This document shows, one piece after another, positions 9,663 to 17,580 of a DNA stretch of 64,000 nt (positions are counted from its first letter, which is position 1; each line of letters opens with the position of its first letter). This stretch comes from Roseiarcus sp050010035 (GTDB lineage: Bacteria; Pseudomonadota; Alphaproteobacteria; Rhizobiales; Beijerinckiaceae). The stretch covers positions 17,717 through 81,716 of the forward strand of contig JBEKLU010000007.1 of NCBI GenBank assembly GCA_050010035.1. Direction: 5' to 3'. The notes below the pieces were generated by a model that saw nothing but the letters and a program-made list of their open reading frames with translations, was not told the DNA's origin and made no database searches. The position numbers were made by a program, and so were the translations under genes.

Positions 9663-10499
9663 TCAAATCGCCGCCGCGCGCTCGCCCGCCGAGGTAGCCG
9701 TCAAGCCATGCCGGCGCAAGACTTTTTGCAATTCGGCCGAGGGCCGCCGCCCGCTGGTGAAGATCGCCGGCGAAAGGGCCTCGGGGCCGCGCGGCGCGCC
9801 GCGCTCGCCGAGCAGCGCGTCGACGCGGCGCGCGATGGCCGGCGCAGGATCGACGAAATCGACCGGCCAAGGCGCGAGGCGGCCGAAATGCCCCATGAGC
9901 AGGGGAAAATGGGTGCAGGCGAGGACCACCTGATCGGTCCGGCGCTCGCCGCGCTCGACGAAGCATGGCGCGATTTCGCGCGCGACCTCGGCTTCGTCGA
10001 TCGCCGCGCCGCGCAGGTGAGCCTCGGCCAGGCCGGCGAGAAGCGCCGAGCCGACCAGCGTCACTTCGCAATCGCCAGCGAAATCGCGCACCAGCGCGCG
10101 CGTATAGTCGCGCGCGACGGTTCCCGGCGTCGCCAAGACGCTGACGAGGCGCGTCAGTGAGGCCTCCGCCGCCGGCTTGATCGCCGGCACCGTGCCGACG
10201 AAGGGCAGCCGAGGAAAGGCGGCGCGCAACGGCGACAGGACCAGCGTCGAGGCGGTGTTGCAGGCGATCACCGCCAGATCGGGGGCGCAGCGCTCGATCA
10301 GGCTCGCCATCACCGCGCCGACGCGCGCGACGAGCGCGGCTTCGTCGAGCGCTCCGTAGGGAAAGAACGCGTCGTCGGCGGCGTAGACCAGCTCGGCGTC
10401 CGGCCTCGCCCGCGCGACGGCGGCGAGCACGGTCAGGCCGCCGAGACCGGAATCGAAGATCAGAACCCGCGCGCCGCGCGCCTTGCCCCCGGCGGTCAT
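9663..10499 (-). CDS. murI: Glutamate racemase
   Basis: This 278-residue cytosolic enzyme makes D-glutamate for peptidoglycan. The N-terminus has VLIFDSGLGGLTVL with the catalytic Asp/Ser region. The first catalytic Cys is in IACNTAST and the second in VVLACTHFPLL. The start is the ATG at 10499-10497, which overlaps the stop of the upstream gene as ATGA, implying translational coupling to the degenerate trypsin-like protein. Length and both cysteines match the family. The extra N-terminal residues MTAGGKARG before the core are not conserved in the family as I know it. Confidence 0.93.
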   Translation of the reverse strand: MTAGGKARGARVLIFDSGLGGLTVLAAVARARPDAELVYAADDAFFPYGALDEAALVARVGAVMASLIERCAPDLAVIACNTASTLVLSPLRAAFPRLPFVGTVPAIKPAAEASLTRLVSVLATPGTVARDYTRALVRDFAGDCEVTLVGSALLAGLAEAHLRGAAIDEAEVAREIAPCFVERGERRTDQVVLACTHFPLLMGHFGRLAPWPVDFVDPAPAIARRVDALLGERGAPRGPEALSPAIFTSGRRPSAELQKVLRRHGLTATSAGERAAAI

Positions 10500-11995
10500 G
10501 GGCCGCAGACGACCGAAACGATCGAGGCGCGCTTCTCGCGCGCGATTTCGCCGGCGCCGAGATCCGCGGCGTCGGCCGACGCCTCGGCGCCTGCCCCGCC
10601 CAGAAAGCGCTCGATCGCGTCGAGCGCGATCACCGCATGCGGCTCGGCGAGCGCGACGCCGCCGACGCGCGCCGGTTCGGCCTTGATCGGCGCGACGAGC
10701 GCCTCGAGCGCGCCCTTGCGATCGAACACCGGCGCGCCGCTCGCGGCTTTGGTCAGCGCGGCGACGACCGCCTGGCGTCCCTCGCCGGCCGGCGTCGGCG
10801 TCGCCGCGCTCGCTTCGAGCGTCGCCTTGCCCGGCGTTGCGCCCGGCTGGAGGCTGAGCACGACGAGATCGGCCGAGCCGGCGCCAAAACGCGGCGGCTC
10901 GGCCCCGGCGCCGAAATCGCCGCCGAGCAGCGCAAGGCCGGTCGAAGACTCCGCGCGCAGGCTCTTGGCGGCCTTGCCGTCGACGGTCGGATTGGCGCAG
11001 GCGGCCGCGCCGATCGCCGTCAGCGCCTGCCCGGGGGCGACGATCAGGCCGGTCGCGATCCACTCGGGCGCGCTCGGCGGCGTCTCGACGCCCGCGTTCG
11101 CAGGCGCGCTCGACGGCCCCGGCTGGGCGCTCGGATTCGACGGCGCGACTTTCTCGATGTCGCGCCATGTCAGGTTCGACGCGGCGCGCGCGGCGGTCGT
11201 ATCGAGGCTCGCCGGCGACGACGAGAACGGCTCGAAGGAATTGGCGATCGCCAGGGCGAGCTTGTCGAAGTCGGCGGCCTGGTCGCTCGGGTAGGCGAAT
11301 GTGAACCCGCGCAGCGAGGCCGCGTCGGGCCAGTTCGCCGGCGCCTTGGCGAAGCGCGTGTAGAATTTTCGCGCCGCCAGTTCGCCCGCGACGACGAAGA
11401 ATTCGTCCGCCTTCATCGCCTTGTAGGAAATCTTGCGCCCTTTCTCGTCGGCGGTCAGCTTCGCATAGAGGGCGGCGAGGTCGGCCTCCTCGCCGGTCCG
11501 ATACTCGAACGCCAGGGTGACGCTCCCGCCGGCCTTTTCGAGCGTCACCGCGCCGCCGATCATCGCGATCTTGTCGAGAATCTTCAGCGGCGCGCCGAGG
11601 CGCACGCCGGAGCGGCGCTCGTCGATCAGCTCGAACCCGACCGCCGCCCGCGCCTTCTCGGCGGCGGCCTTCAGCGCGGTCAATTGCGACTCGGAAATCA
11701 CCCCGTCCGCCGTCGCCTTGACGTTTGTTTGATAGGCGAGGATGGAGTCGCGCGTGCGCTTGCCGAAGGCGCCGTCGACCGCGCCGTTATAGAGGCCGAG
11801 CCAGCCGAGCGCGTCCTGAACCGCCTTGCGATCGGCTTCCGGCATCGCCAGAAAGGCGCTCTTTTGCGCCTCGGCCCGCGCGTCGACGCTCGGAGACGGC
11901 GACGGCGCGGCGGCCTGGGCGAACGCGCAACCGTGCGCCGCGCACGCCAGCAGCGCGCCGAGGAGCGCGCCTGCCCAATTGCGATATTTCGTCAT
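10496..11995 (-). CDS. Exported peptidoglycan-binding / degenerate trypsin-like protein
   Basis: The 499-residue product has a signal peptide (to about AFAQ, residue ~27). A helical peptidoglycan-binding-type repeat follows (~50-115; DALGWLGLYNGAVDGAFGKRTRDSILAYQ). A middle region of unknown fold is next, then a C-terminal trypsin-like domain (~315-480). In that domain the usual LTAAH is ALTAIGAAA and the DLALL Asp position is GLALL, so His and Asp are missing. The Ser region AASGAPVFD keeps its Ser. It is therefore probably a non-catalytic binding domain. Its stop overlaps the start of murI by four bases, so it is likely translated with murI, which suggests a cell-wall role. Not a named family to me. 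Confidence 0.7.
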   Translation of the reverse strand: MTKYRNWAGALLGALLACAAHGCAFAQAAAPSPSPSVDARAEAQKSAFLAMPEADRKAVQDALGWLGLYNGAVDGAFGKRTRDSILAYQTNVKATADGVISESQLTALKAAAEKARAAVGFELIDERRSGVRLGAPLKILDKIAMIGGAVTLEKAGGSVTLAFEYRTGEEADLAALYAKLTADEKGRKISYKAMKADEFFVVAGELAARKFYTRFAKAPANWPDAASLRGFTFAYPSDQAADFDKLALAIANSFEPFSSSPASLDTTAARAASNLTWRDIEKVAPSNPSAQPGPSSAPANAGVETPPSAPEWIATGLIVAPGQALTAIGAAACANPTVDGKAAKSLRAESSTGLALLGGDFGAGAEPPRFGAGSADLVVLSLQPGATPGKATLEASAATPTPAGEGRQAVVAALTKAASGAPVFDRKGALEALVAPIKAEPARVGGVALAEPHAVIALDAIERFLGGAGAEASADAADLGAGEIAREKRASIVSVVCGP

Positions 11996-12055
11996 TCCCC
12001 ACTCCCTTCGCGCCGCTGCGCCATGCTACCATCCGCCATACCGTAAGGACATCGT

Positions 12056-12080
12056 CGTCAGACGTCTTTACCGTCTGACG
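12056..12080. promoter_or_regulatory. Inverted repeat in a divergent intergenic region
   Basis: A perfect 9-bp inverted repeat (CGTCAGACG, 7-base spacer, CGTCTGACG) lies between the divergent genes at 11995 and 12136. It could be an operator or an mRNA hairpin. No other palindrome stands out in this 140-base gap. Confidence 0.35.
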
Positions 12081-12135
12081 CGCCCGACACGCCCGCCGGC
12101 GGACCAGCCGCCCGCCCCAAGACAAGGGTCGAGAC

Positions 12136-15100
12136 ATGCTCCGAGCCATACGCAATTTTCTCGCTTTCGCGCTGCTGATCGCCGCCGGCGCCGCCCTGGC
12201 CGCCGAGATCAAGCCCTATGTCCGGGAAGATCTCGCCAGCGACGTCGTGCGGCTGACCGAGACGTTGCGCAAGGAAACGGCGCAGATCGGGGCGAAAATC
12301 AAGGGAAAGACGGTCGAGCAATTGCGCAAGGAAGCGGCCGCGGCGGTCGTCGCCGCCAATTTCAAGGAGGCGAGCGCGCTCATCGGCGCGGCGGTCGCCG
12401 GCGCCCCGAAAGACGCCGCCTCGTGGCTCGCGCTGGCGCGGCTCGGCGCGCAGGCGGACGACGCGCAGGCGGACGGCCGCTACGATATGGTCCAGCGCGG
12501 CCAGACCGCCGCCTACGCCGCCTATCAGCGCGCGACCGGCGCCCCGCAACAGGCCGAGGCGCTGGCGCTGCTCGGCAATCTCTTCGCCCGCCAGGAGATG
12601 TGGCGCCCGGCGCTCGACGCCTATCGCGCCAGCCTCGAGCGGCGCGACGACGAAGACACGCGCAAGATCTACGAGGACATGCGCGAGAAGCACGGCTTCC
12701 GCATCCTCGACTACAAGGTCGACAACGAATCCTCGTCGCCCCGGGTCTGCTTCAACTTCTCCGAGTCGCTGGCGCGCAAGACCGACTTTGCGCCCTATGT
12801 CGCCGTCGCGGGCGCCACGAATGCCGCCATTTCCAGCGAAGATCAGCAGATTTGCGTCGAAGGCCTCAAGCACGGCGAGCGCTACGCGATCGTCGTCCGC
12901 GAGGGCCTGCCGTCGGCGGTCGGCGAGTCGCTGCTCAAGTCGGCCGATTACGAAATCTACGTGCGCGACCGTTCGCCGCAGGCGCATTTCGCCGGCAAGG
13001 CCTACGTGCTGCCGCGCCAGGGCCAGCTCGGCGCGCCGCTGACCACCGTCAACGCCGCGAAGGTCGCCATCGACCTCTATCGGATCGGCGACCGCAATCT
13101 GCTCGCCCAGACGACGCGCGACGATTTCCTCAAACCGATCACGCCCTCGCGGGCCGGCGAGATCGAGTCGCAGGACGGCGTGAAGGTGTGGAGCGGCTCG
13201 ATGGACGTCGCTTCGGAGCTCAACAAGGACGTCGTCACCGATTTTCCGATTCTCCAGGCGGTCGGCAAATTGCAGCCCGGCGTCTATCTCGTCACGGCCA
13301 AGCCGTGGAAGGGCGACAAAGCGACGAGCGGCGATTCCGGTGAAGACGACTATACGCCGGTGGCGACGCAGTGGATGGTCGTCTCCGACCTCGGCCTCAC
13401 CACGTTTTCGGGCGCCGACGGGCTGCACGCCTCTGTGCGCTCGCTGGCCAGCGCGGCCGCGCTCCCGGGCGTCGAGGTCCGCCTCGTCGCGCGCAACAAC
13501 GAAGTGCTGGCGGTCAAGACGACGGGGGTGGACGGCCGCGTCGATTTCGACCCCGGCCTGTCGCGCGGCCAGGGCGGCTCGGCGCCCGGCCTGCTCGTCG
13601 CGGCGCTCGGCGACGACTACGGCTTCCTCGATCTCACGCAGCCCGCGTTCGATCTGACCGATCGCGGCGTCAGCGGGCGCGAAGCCCCGGGCGCGCTCGA
13701 CGCCTTCCTCACCACCGAGCGCGGCGTCTATCGCTCCGGCGAGACGGTGTTCGTCACCGCGTTGCTGCGCGACGCCAAGGGCGAGGCCAAGACCGATCTG
13801 CCGCTGACGCTCGTCGTCAAGCGTCCCGACGGCGTCGAATACAAGCGCGCGAGCGTCGCCGATCAGGGAATGGGCGGGCGCGCCTTTGCCGTGCCGCTGC
13901 TCTCCGGCGCGCCGGCCGGCAAATGGACGATCGACGCCTACGCCGATCCCAAGGCGCCGGGCATCGGCCACGCCGAATTCCTGCTCGAGGATTACGTTCC
14001 CGAGCGCCTCGACTTCACCTTGAAGCCCGCCAAGCCGGCGGTCACGCCGGGCGAGCCGATCGACATTTCGCTCGACGCCCGATTCCTCTACGGCGCCCCG
14101 GCGGCCGGCCTCGACGTCACCGGCGCGGTGCGCCTGGAGGCGGTCGAGGGTTCTGAGATCGCCGGCTATCCCGGCTACGTCGGCGGCTTGACCGACGACG
14201 AGTTCACCACCGTCGAGAACCAGTTCACCGAAAAGGTCCAGACCGACGCGAAGGGCCACGCCGATCTTTCCGTCGATCTGCCGGAGGGCGCGGCCGCCAA
14301 GCCGCTCGAGGCGAAGGTCATCGTCGACGTCGCCGAATCGGGCGGGCGCACGGTCGAACGCGTCGTGACGCTGCCGGTGCGCGCCAAGGGCGTGACGATC
14401 GGCATCAAGAAGGATTTCGACGAAAGCATCGGCGAGGGCGACGTCGCGACGTTCGAGGCGATCGCGGTCGCGCCCAACGGCTCGCGCAGCGTGCGCAAAG
14501 GCGTCGCCTGGTCGCTCTACAAGCTCAGCGAAGACTACCAGTGGTTCAATTCCGACGGACGCTGGAATTACGAGCCGGTCAAGTCCTCGAAGCGCATCGC
14601 GGAAGGGAGCGTCGACATCGGCGCCGACGCGCCGGCCAAGATCAGCGCCCCGGTCGGCTGGGGCCGCCATCGGCTCGACGTGAAAACGGCCGACGGCGAA
14701 GAGACCAGCATTTCCTTCGACGTCGGCTGGTCGGGAACCGCGAGCGCCGACACGCCCGACAACGTCGTCGTGACGCTCGACAAGGCGAGCTACGCCAAGG
14801 GCGAGGAGGCCAAGCTGCGCATCGCCTCGCGTTTCCAGGGCAAAGCGACGGTCGCCCTCATCGGCGACAAGATCGAGCAATTCATCGACGTCGATCTCGC
14901 TGAAGGCGACACGGTCGTGCCGTTCACGGTCGGCGCGGATTGGGGCGCGGGGGCCTACGCGGTCGCGCTGACGCATCGTCCGCTCGACGTCGAGGCCAAG
15001 CGCATGCCCGGCCGCGCGCTGGGCCTCGCCTGGTTCGCCATCGACGAGGCCGCGCGCAAGCTCGACGTGGCGATCAACGCGCCGGAGAAGACCCGGCCGC

Positions 15101-17388
15101 GCCAGCCCCTGACCCTGCCGATCAAGATCGGCGGCCTCACGGCCGGCGAAGAGGCCGAGGTCACCGTCGCCGCGGTCGACATCGGCATCCTCAATCTGAC
15201 GGGGTTCAAGACGCCGGACCCGCGCGCATACTTCTTCGGCCAACGCAAGCTCGCCGTCGACATCCGCGATCTCTACGGGCTGCTGATCGACGGCATGGAA
15301 GGCGCCGCGGGCGCGCTGCAAACCGGCGGCGACAACGGCGGCAATCTCGAAGGCAATCTGCCGACCCAGCCACCGCTGGCGCTGTATTCGGGCGTCGTCA
15401 AGGTCGGCGCCGACGGAACGGCCAACGTCTCCTTCGACCTCCCCGCCTTCAACGGGTCGGTCAGGGTGATGGCGATCGCATGGTCGAAGACCAAGACCGG
15501 CTCGGCGGAGGCCAACGTGATCGTGCGCGATCCCGTCGTCGTCACGGCGACTCTGCCGCGCTTCCTCGACCTCGGCGACCGTTCGCAGATGCATGTCGAC
15601 ATCGACAACGTCGAGGGCGAGGCGGGCGACTACCGGCTCGATCTCGACATTCACGGGCCGCTGACCGCGGAGGCCGACGCCCTGAGCCGGACGGTGAAGC
15701 TCGCCCAGCATCAGCGCGCCTCGCTCGACATGCCGATCGAGGCCGCCGGCGTCGGAACCGCTGCGCTCGACCTCAGAATCGTCGGCCCCGGCGTTTCCGC
15801 GACCCAGCGGTTCCCGCTCGGCGTCGAAGCGGGCGCTCCCGACGTCTATCGCCGCGCGATCCATCCCCTGCCCGCCGGCGCCAGCGAGACGATCTCCGAC
15901 GATCTGATCGCCGGCTTCGTTCCCGGCACCGGATCGGTCTCGGTCTCGGCCTCGCCGTTCGGCGCGCTCGACGCGCCGGCGCTGTTGCAGGCGCTCGAAC
16001 GCTACCCCTACGGCTGCACCGAGCAGGTGGTCAGCATCGCCATGCCCTTGCTCTACGTGAACCAGCTCGCCTCGCTCGAGCATCTGGCGATCGACCCCGG
16101 CGTCGACCGCCGCATCAAGGACGCGATCGAGCGGGAGATGACGCGGCAGAGCTCAAACGGCGCCTTCGGCCTGTGGGCGGCCGACAGCGACAACGACGAC
16201 CTCTGGCTCGACGCCTTCGTCACGGACTTCCTGACCCGGGCGCGCGAGCGGTCTTTCGTCGTGCCGCAGCAGGGCTTCGACCAGGCGCTCGACCATCTGC
16301 GCAACGAAGTGGTTAACGCGGCCGATCCCGGCGAAGGCGCGGGCGAACCGCTCGCCTACGCGCTCTACGTGCTGGCGCGCAACGGACGCCCGGTCATCGG
16401 CGATCTGCGCTATCTCGCCGACACCAAGCTCGCCGTCTTCCGCACGCCGATGGCCGAGGCGCAGATCGCCGCCGCGCTCGCCATGCTCGGCGACCGCGCG
16501 CGCGCCGGCAAGGTCTTCGCCGCCGCGCTCGACGCGCTCGACGCGGAGAAGGACACCGGCTATTCCAGGCCCGACTACGGCTCGGCGCTACGCGACGGCG
16601 CGGCGGTTCTCGCCCTCGTCGCCGAGGCCAACCTCGCGCCGGGCGAAATCGCGGGCGATCCGATCGAGCGCGCCGGCGAGGCGGTCGATCGCGCCCGCGC
16701 GGCCCGCAGCGCCACCAGCACGCAGGAAGACAACTGGCTCGCCATCGCCGCCGAGGCGCTCGCCGAGCATCAGACGCTGAGCCAGTTCAGCGTCGACGGC
16801 CAGCCGGTCAAGGGCGCGATCTATCGCAAATGGAGCGGCTATGCGCTCGGCCAGAAGCTGATCGCCATCGCCAACACCGGCGCGGCGACCGCGCGTATCG
16901 TCGTCACCACGGCGGGCGTGCCGCTCGCCCCCGAGCCCGCCGCCGCCGAGGGCTACGCGCTGGAGCGCACGTTCTACAAGCTCGACGGAACGAAAACCGA
17001 TCTGAAGAGCGTGACGCAGAACGAACGCGTCGTCGTCGTGCTGAAGATCACCGAAAGCGAGGCGCGCTACGCCAAGCTCCTGGTGGTCGATCGCCTGCCC
17101 GCGGGCCTCGAAATCGACAACCCCACGCTGTTCGACAGCGGCTCGATCGACGCCTTCTCCTGGCTGACCAAGGACCTCGATCCCGTGCACTCGGAATATC
17201 GCGACGACCGCTTCGTCGCCGCGTTCGACCGCGAGCCCGGCCAGTCCGCCTTCTTCAGCGTCGCCTACGTCGTGCGCGCCGTGGCGCCGGGTCGGTACGT
17301 CTATCCGCCGGCGACGGCGGAGGACATGTACCGCCCCGACCGCTTCGGCCGCACCGCCTTCGGTTCGATCGAGGTGAGGGCGAAGTGA
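12136..17388 (+). CDS. Bacterial alpha-2-macroglobulin with thioester
   Basis: A 1750-residue exported protein with signal peptide MLRAIRNFLAFALLIAAGAA. It has the MG-domain run typical of bacterial alpha-2-macroglobulins, a bait-region-like segment, and the thioester motif YGCTEQ (Cys1294 with Gln1297). The following TED region contains the helical repeats SSNGAFGLWA and LWLDAFVTDFL. These proteins trap proteases in the periplasm and are usually paired with penicillin-binding protein 1C, which is exactly the next gene here. There is no lipobox Cys at the signal cleavage site, so it is probably soluble rather than a lipoprotein (inferred). The N-terminal ~130 residues, including a TPR-like part, precede the first MG domain. 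The stop is followed by strong hairpins. Confidence 0.92.
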   Translation: MLRAIRNFLAFALLIAAGAALAAEIKPYVREDLASDVVRLTETLRKETAQIGAKIKGKTVEQLRKEAAAAVVAANFKEASALIGAAVAGAPKDAASWLALARLGAQADDAQADGRYDMVQRGQTAAYAAYQRATGAPQQAEALALLGNLFARQEMWRPALDAYRASLERRDDEDTRKIYEDMREKHGFRILDYKVDNESSSPRVCFNFSESLARKTDFAPYVAVAGATNAAISSEDQQICVEGLKHGERYAIVVREGLPSAVGESLLKSADYEIYVRDRSPQAHFAGKAYVLPRQGQLGAPLTTVNAAKVAIDLYRIGDRNLLAQTTRDDFLKPITPSRAGEIESQDGVKVWSGSMDVASELNKDVVTDFPILQAVGKLQPGVYLVTAKPWKGDKATSGDSGEDDYTPVATQWMVVSDLGLTTFSGADGLHASVRSLASAAALPGVEVRLVARNNEVLAVKTTGVDGRVDFDPGLSRGQGGSAPGLLVAALGDDYGFLDLTQPAFDLTDRGVSGREAPGALDAFLTTERGVYRSGETVFVTALLRDAKGEAKTDLPLTLVVKRPDGVEYKRASVADQGMGGRAFAVPLLSGAPAGKWTIDAYADPKAPGIGHAEFLLEDYVPERLDFTLKPAKPAVTPGEPIDISLDARFLYGAPAAGLDVTGAVRLEAVEGSEIAGYPGYVGGLTDDEFTTVENQFTEKVQTDAKGHADLSVDLPEGAAAKPLEAKVIVDVAESGGRTVERVVTLPVRAKGVTIGIKKDFDESIGEGDVATFEAIAVAPNGSRSVRKGVAWSLYKLSEDYQWFNSDGRWNYEPVKSSKRIAEGSVDIGADAPAKISAPVGWGRHRLDVKTADGEETSISFDVGWSGTASADTPDNVVVTLDKASYAKGEEAKLRIASRFQGKATVALIGDKIEQFIDVDLAEGDTVVPFTVGADWGAGAYAVALTHRPLDVEAKRMPGRALGLAWFAIDEAARKLDVAINAPEKTRPRQPLTLPIKIGGLTAGEEAEVTVAAVDIGILNLTGFKTPDPRAYFFGQRKLAVDIRDLYGLLIDGMEGAAGALQTGGDNGGNLEGNLPTQPPLALYSGVVKVGADGTANVSFDLPAFNGSVRVMAIAWSKTKTGSAEANVIVRDPVVVTATLPRFLDLGDRSQMHVDIDNVEGEAGDYRLDLDIHGPLTAEADALSRTVKLAQHQRASLDMPIEAAGVGTAALDLRIVGPGVSATQRFPLGVEAGAPDVYRRAIHPLPAGASETISDDLIAGFVPGTGSVSVSASPFGALDAPALLQALERYPYGCTEQVVSIAMPLLYVNQLASLEHLAIDPGVDRRIKDAIEREMTRQSSNGAFGLWAADSDNDDLWLDAFVTDFLTRARERSFVVPQQGFDQALDHLRNEVVNAADPGEGAGEPLAYALYVLARNGRPVIGDLRYLADTKLAVFRTPMAEAQIAAALAMLGDRARAGKVFAAALDALDAEKDTGYSRPDYGSALRDGAAVLALVAEANLAPGEIAGDPIERAGEAVDRARAARSATSTQEDNWLAIAAEALAEHQTLSQFSVDGQPVKGAIYRKWSGYALGQKLIAIANTGAATARIVVTTAGVPLAPEPAAAEGYALERTFYKLDGTKTDLKSVTQNERVVVVLKITESEARYAKLLVVDRLPAGLEIDNPTLFDSGSIDAFSWLTKDLDPVHSEYRDDRFVAAFDREPGQSAFFSVAYVVRAVAPGRYVYPPATAEDMYRPDRFGRTAFGSIEVRAK

Positions 17389-17409
17389 GACCCGCGGGCG
17401 CGGCCCTGC

Positions 17410-17580
17410 CCTTCCCCCCTTGCGGGGGAAGGTGGCCCGACGAAGTCGGGCCGGATGAGGGGTCGCGCCGCAAGGCGCGTCGCTTACGCGTGACCTCTTG
17501 GATGCATGTTCGTCCTTCAAGAATACGCTTCGATGGTTAGCGTTCCCGCGCAACGCGCCTCGCGGCGCGACCCCTCATCC
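17410..17580. repeat. REP-like hairpin cluster and 27-bp inverted repeat
   Basis: Directly after the macroglobulin stop are two strong hairpins: CCTTCCCCC/GGGGGAAGG (17410-17432) and GGCCCGAC/GTCGGGCC (17434-17452). A 27-bp inverted repeat follows, with arms 17453-17479 and 17554-17580 differing at one base. Two more small hairpins lie further on, at ~17588-17604 and ~17632-17648. This is the layout of a palindromic intergenic repeat element. The first hairpins may also end the macroglobulin transcript. The repeat overlaps the 5' extension of the next open frame. Confidence 0.7.

Noticed and set aside
12058..16083. Very long open frame antisense to the macroglobulin gene
   Set aside because: High GC leaves few stops; the composition is Arg/Asp/Ala-rich shadow sequence and the plus-strand gene has clear domains.
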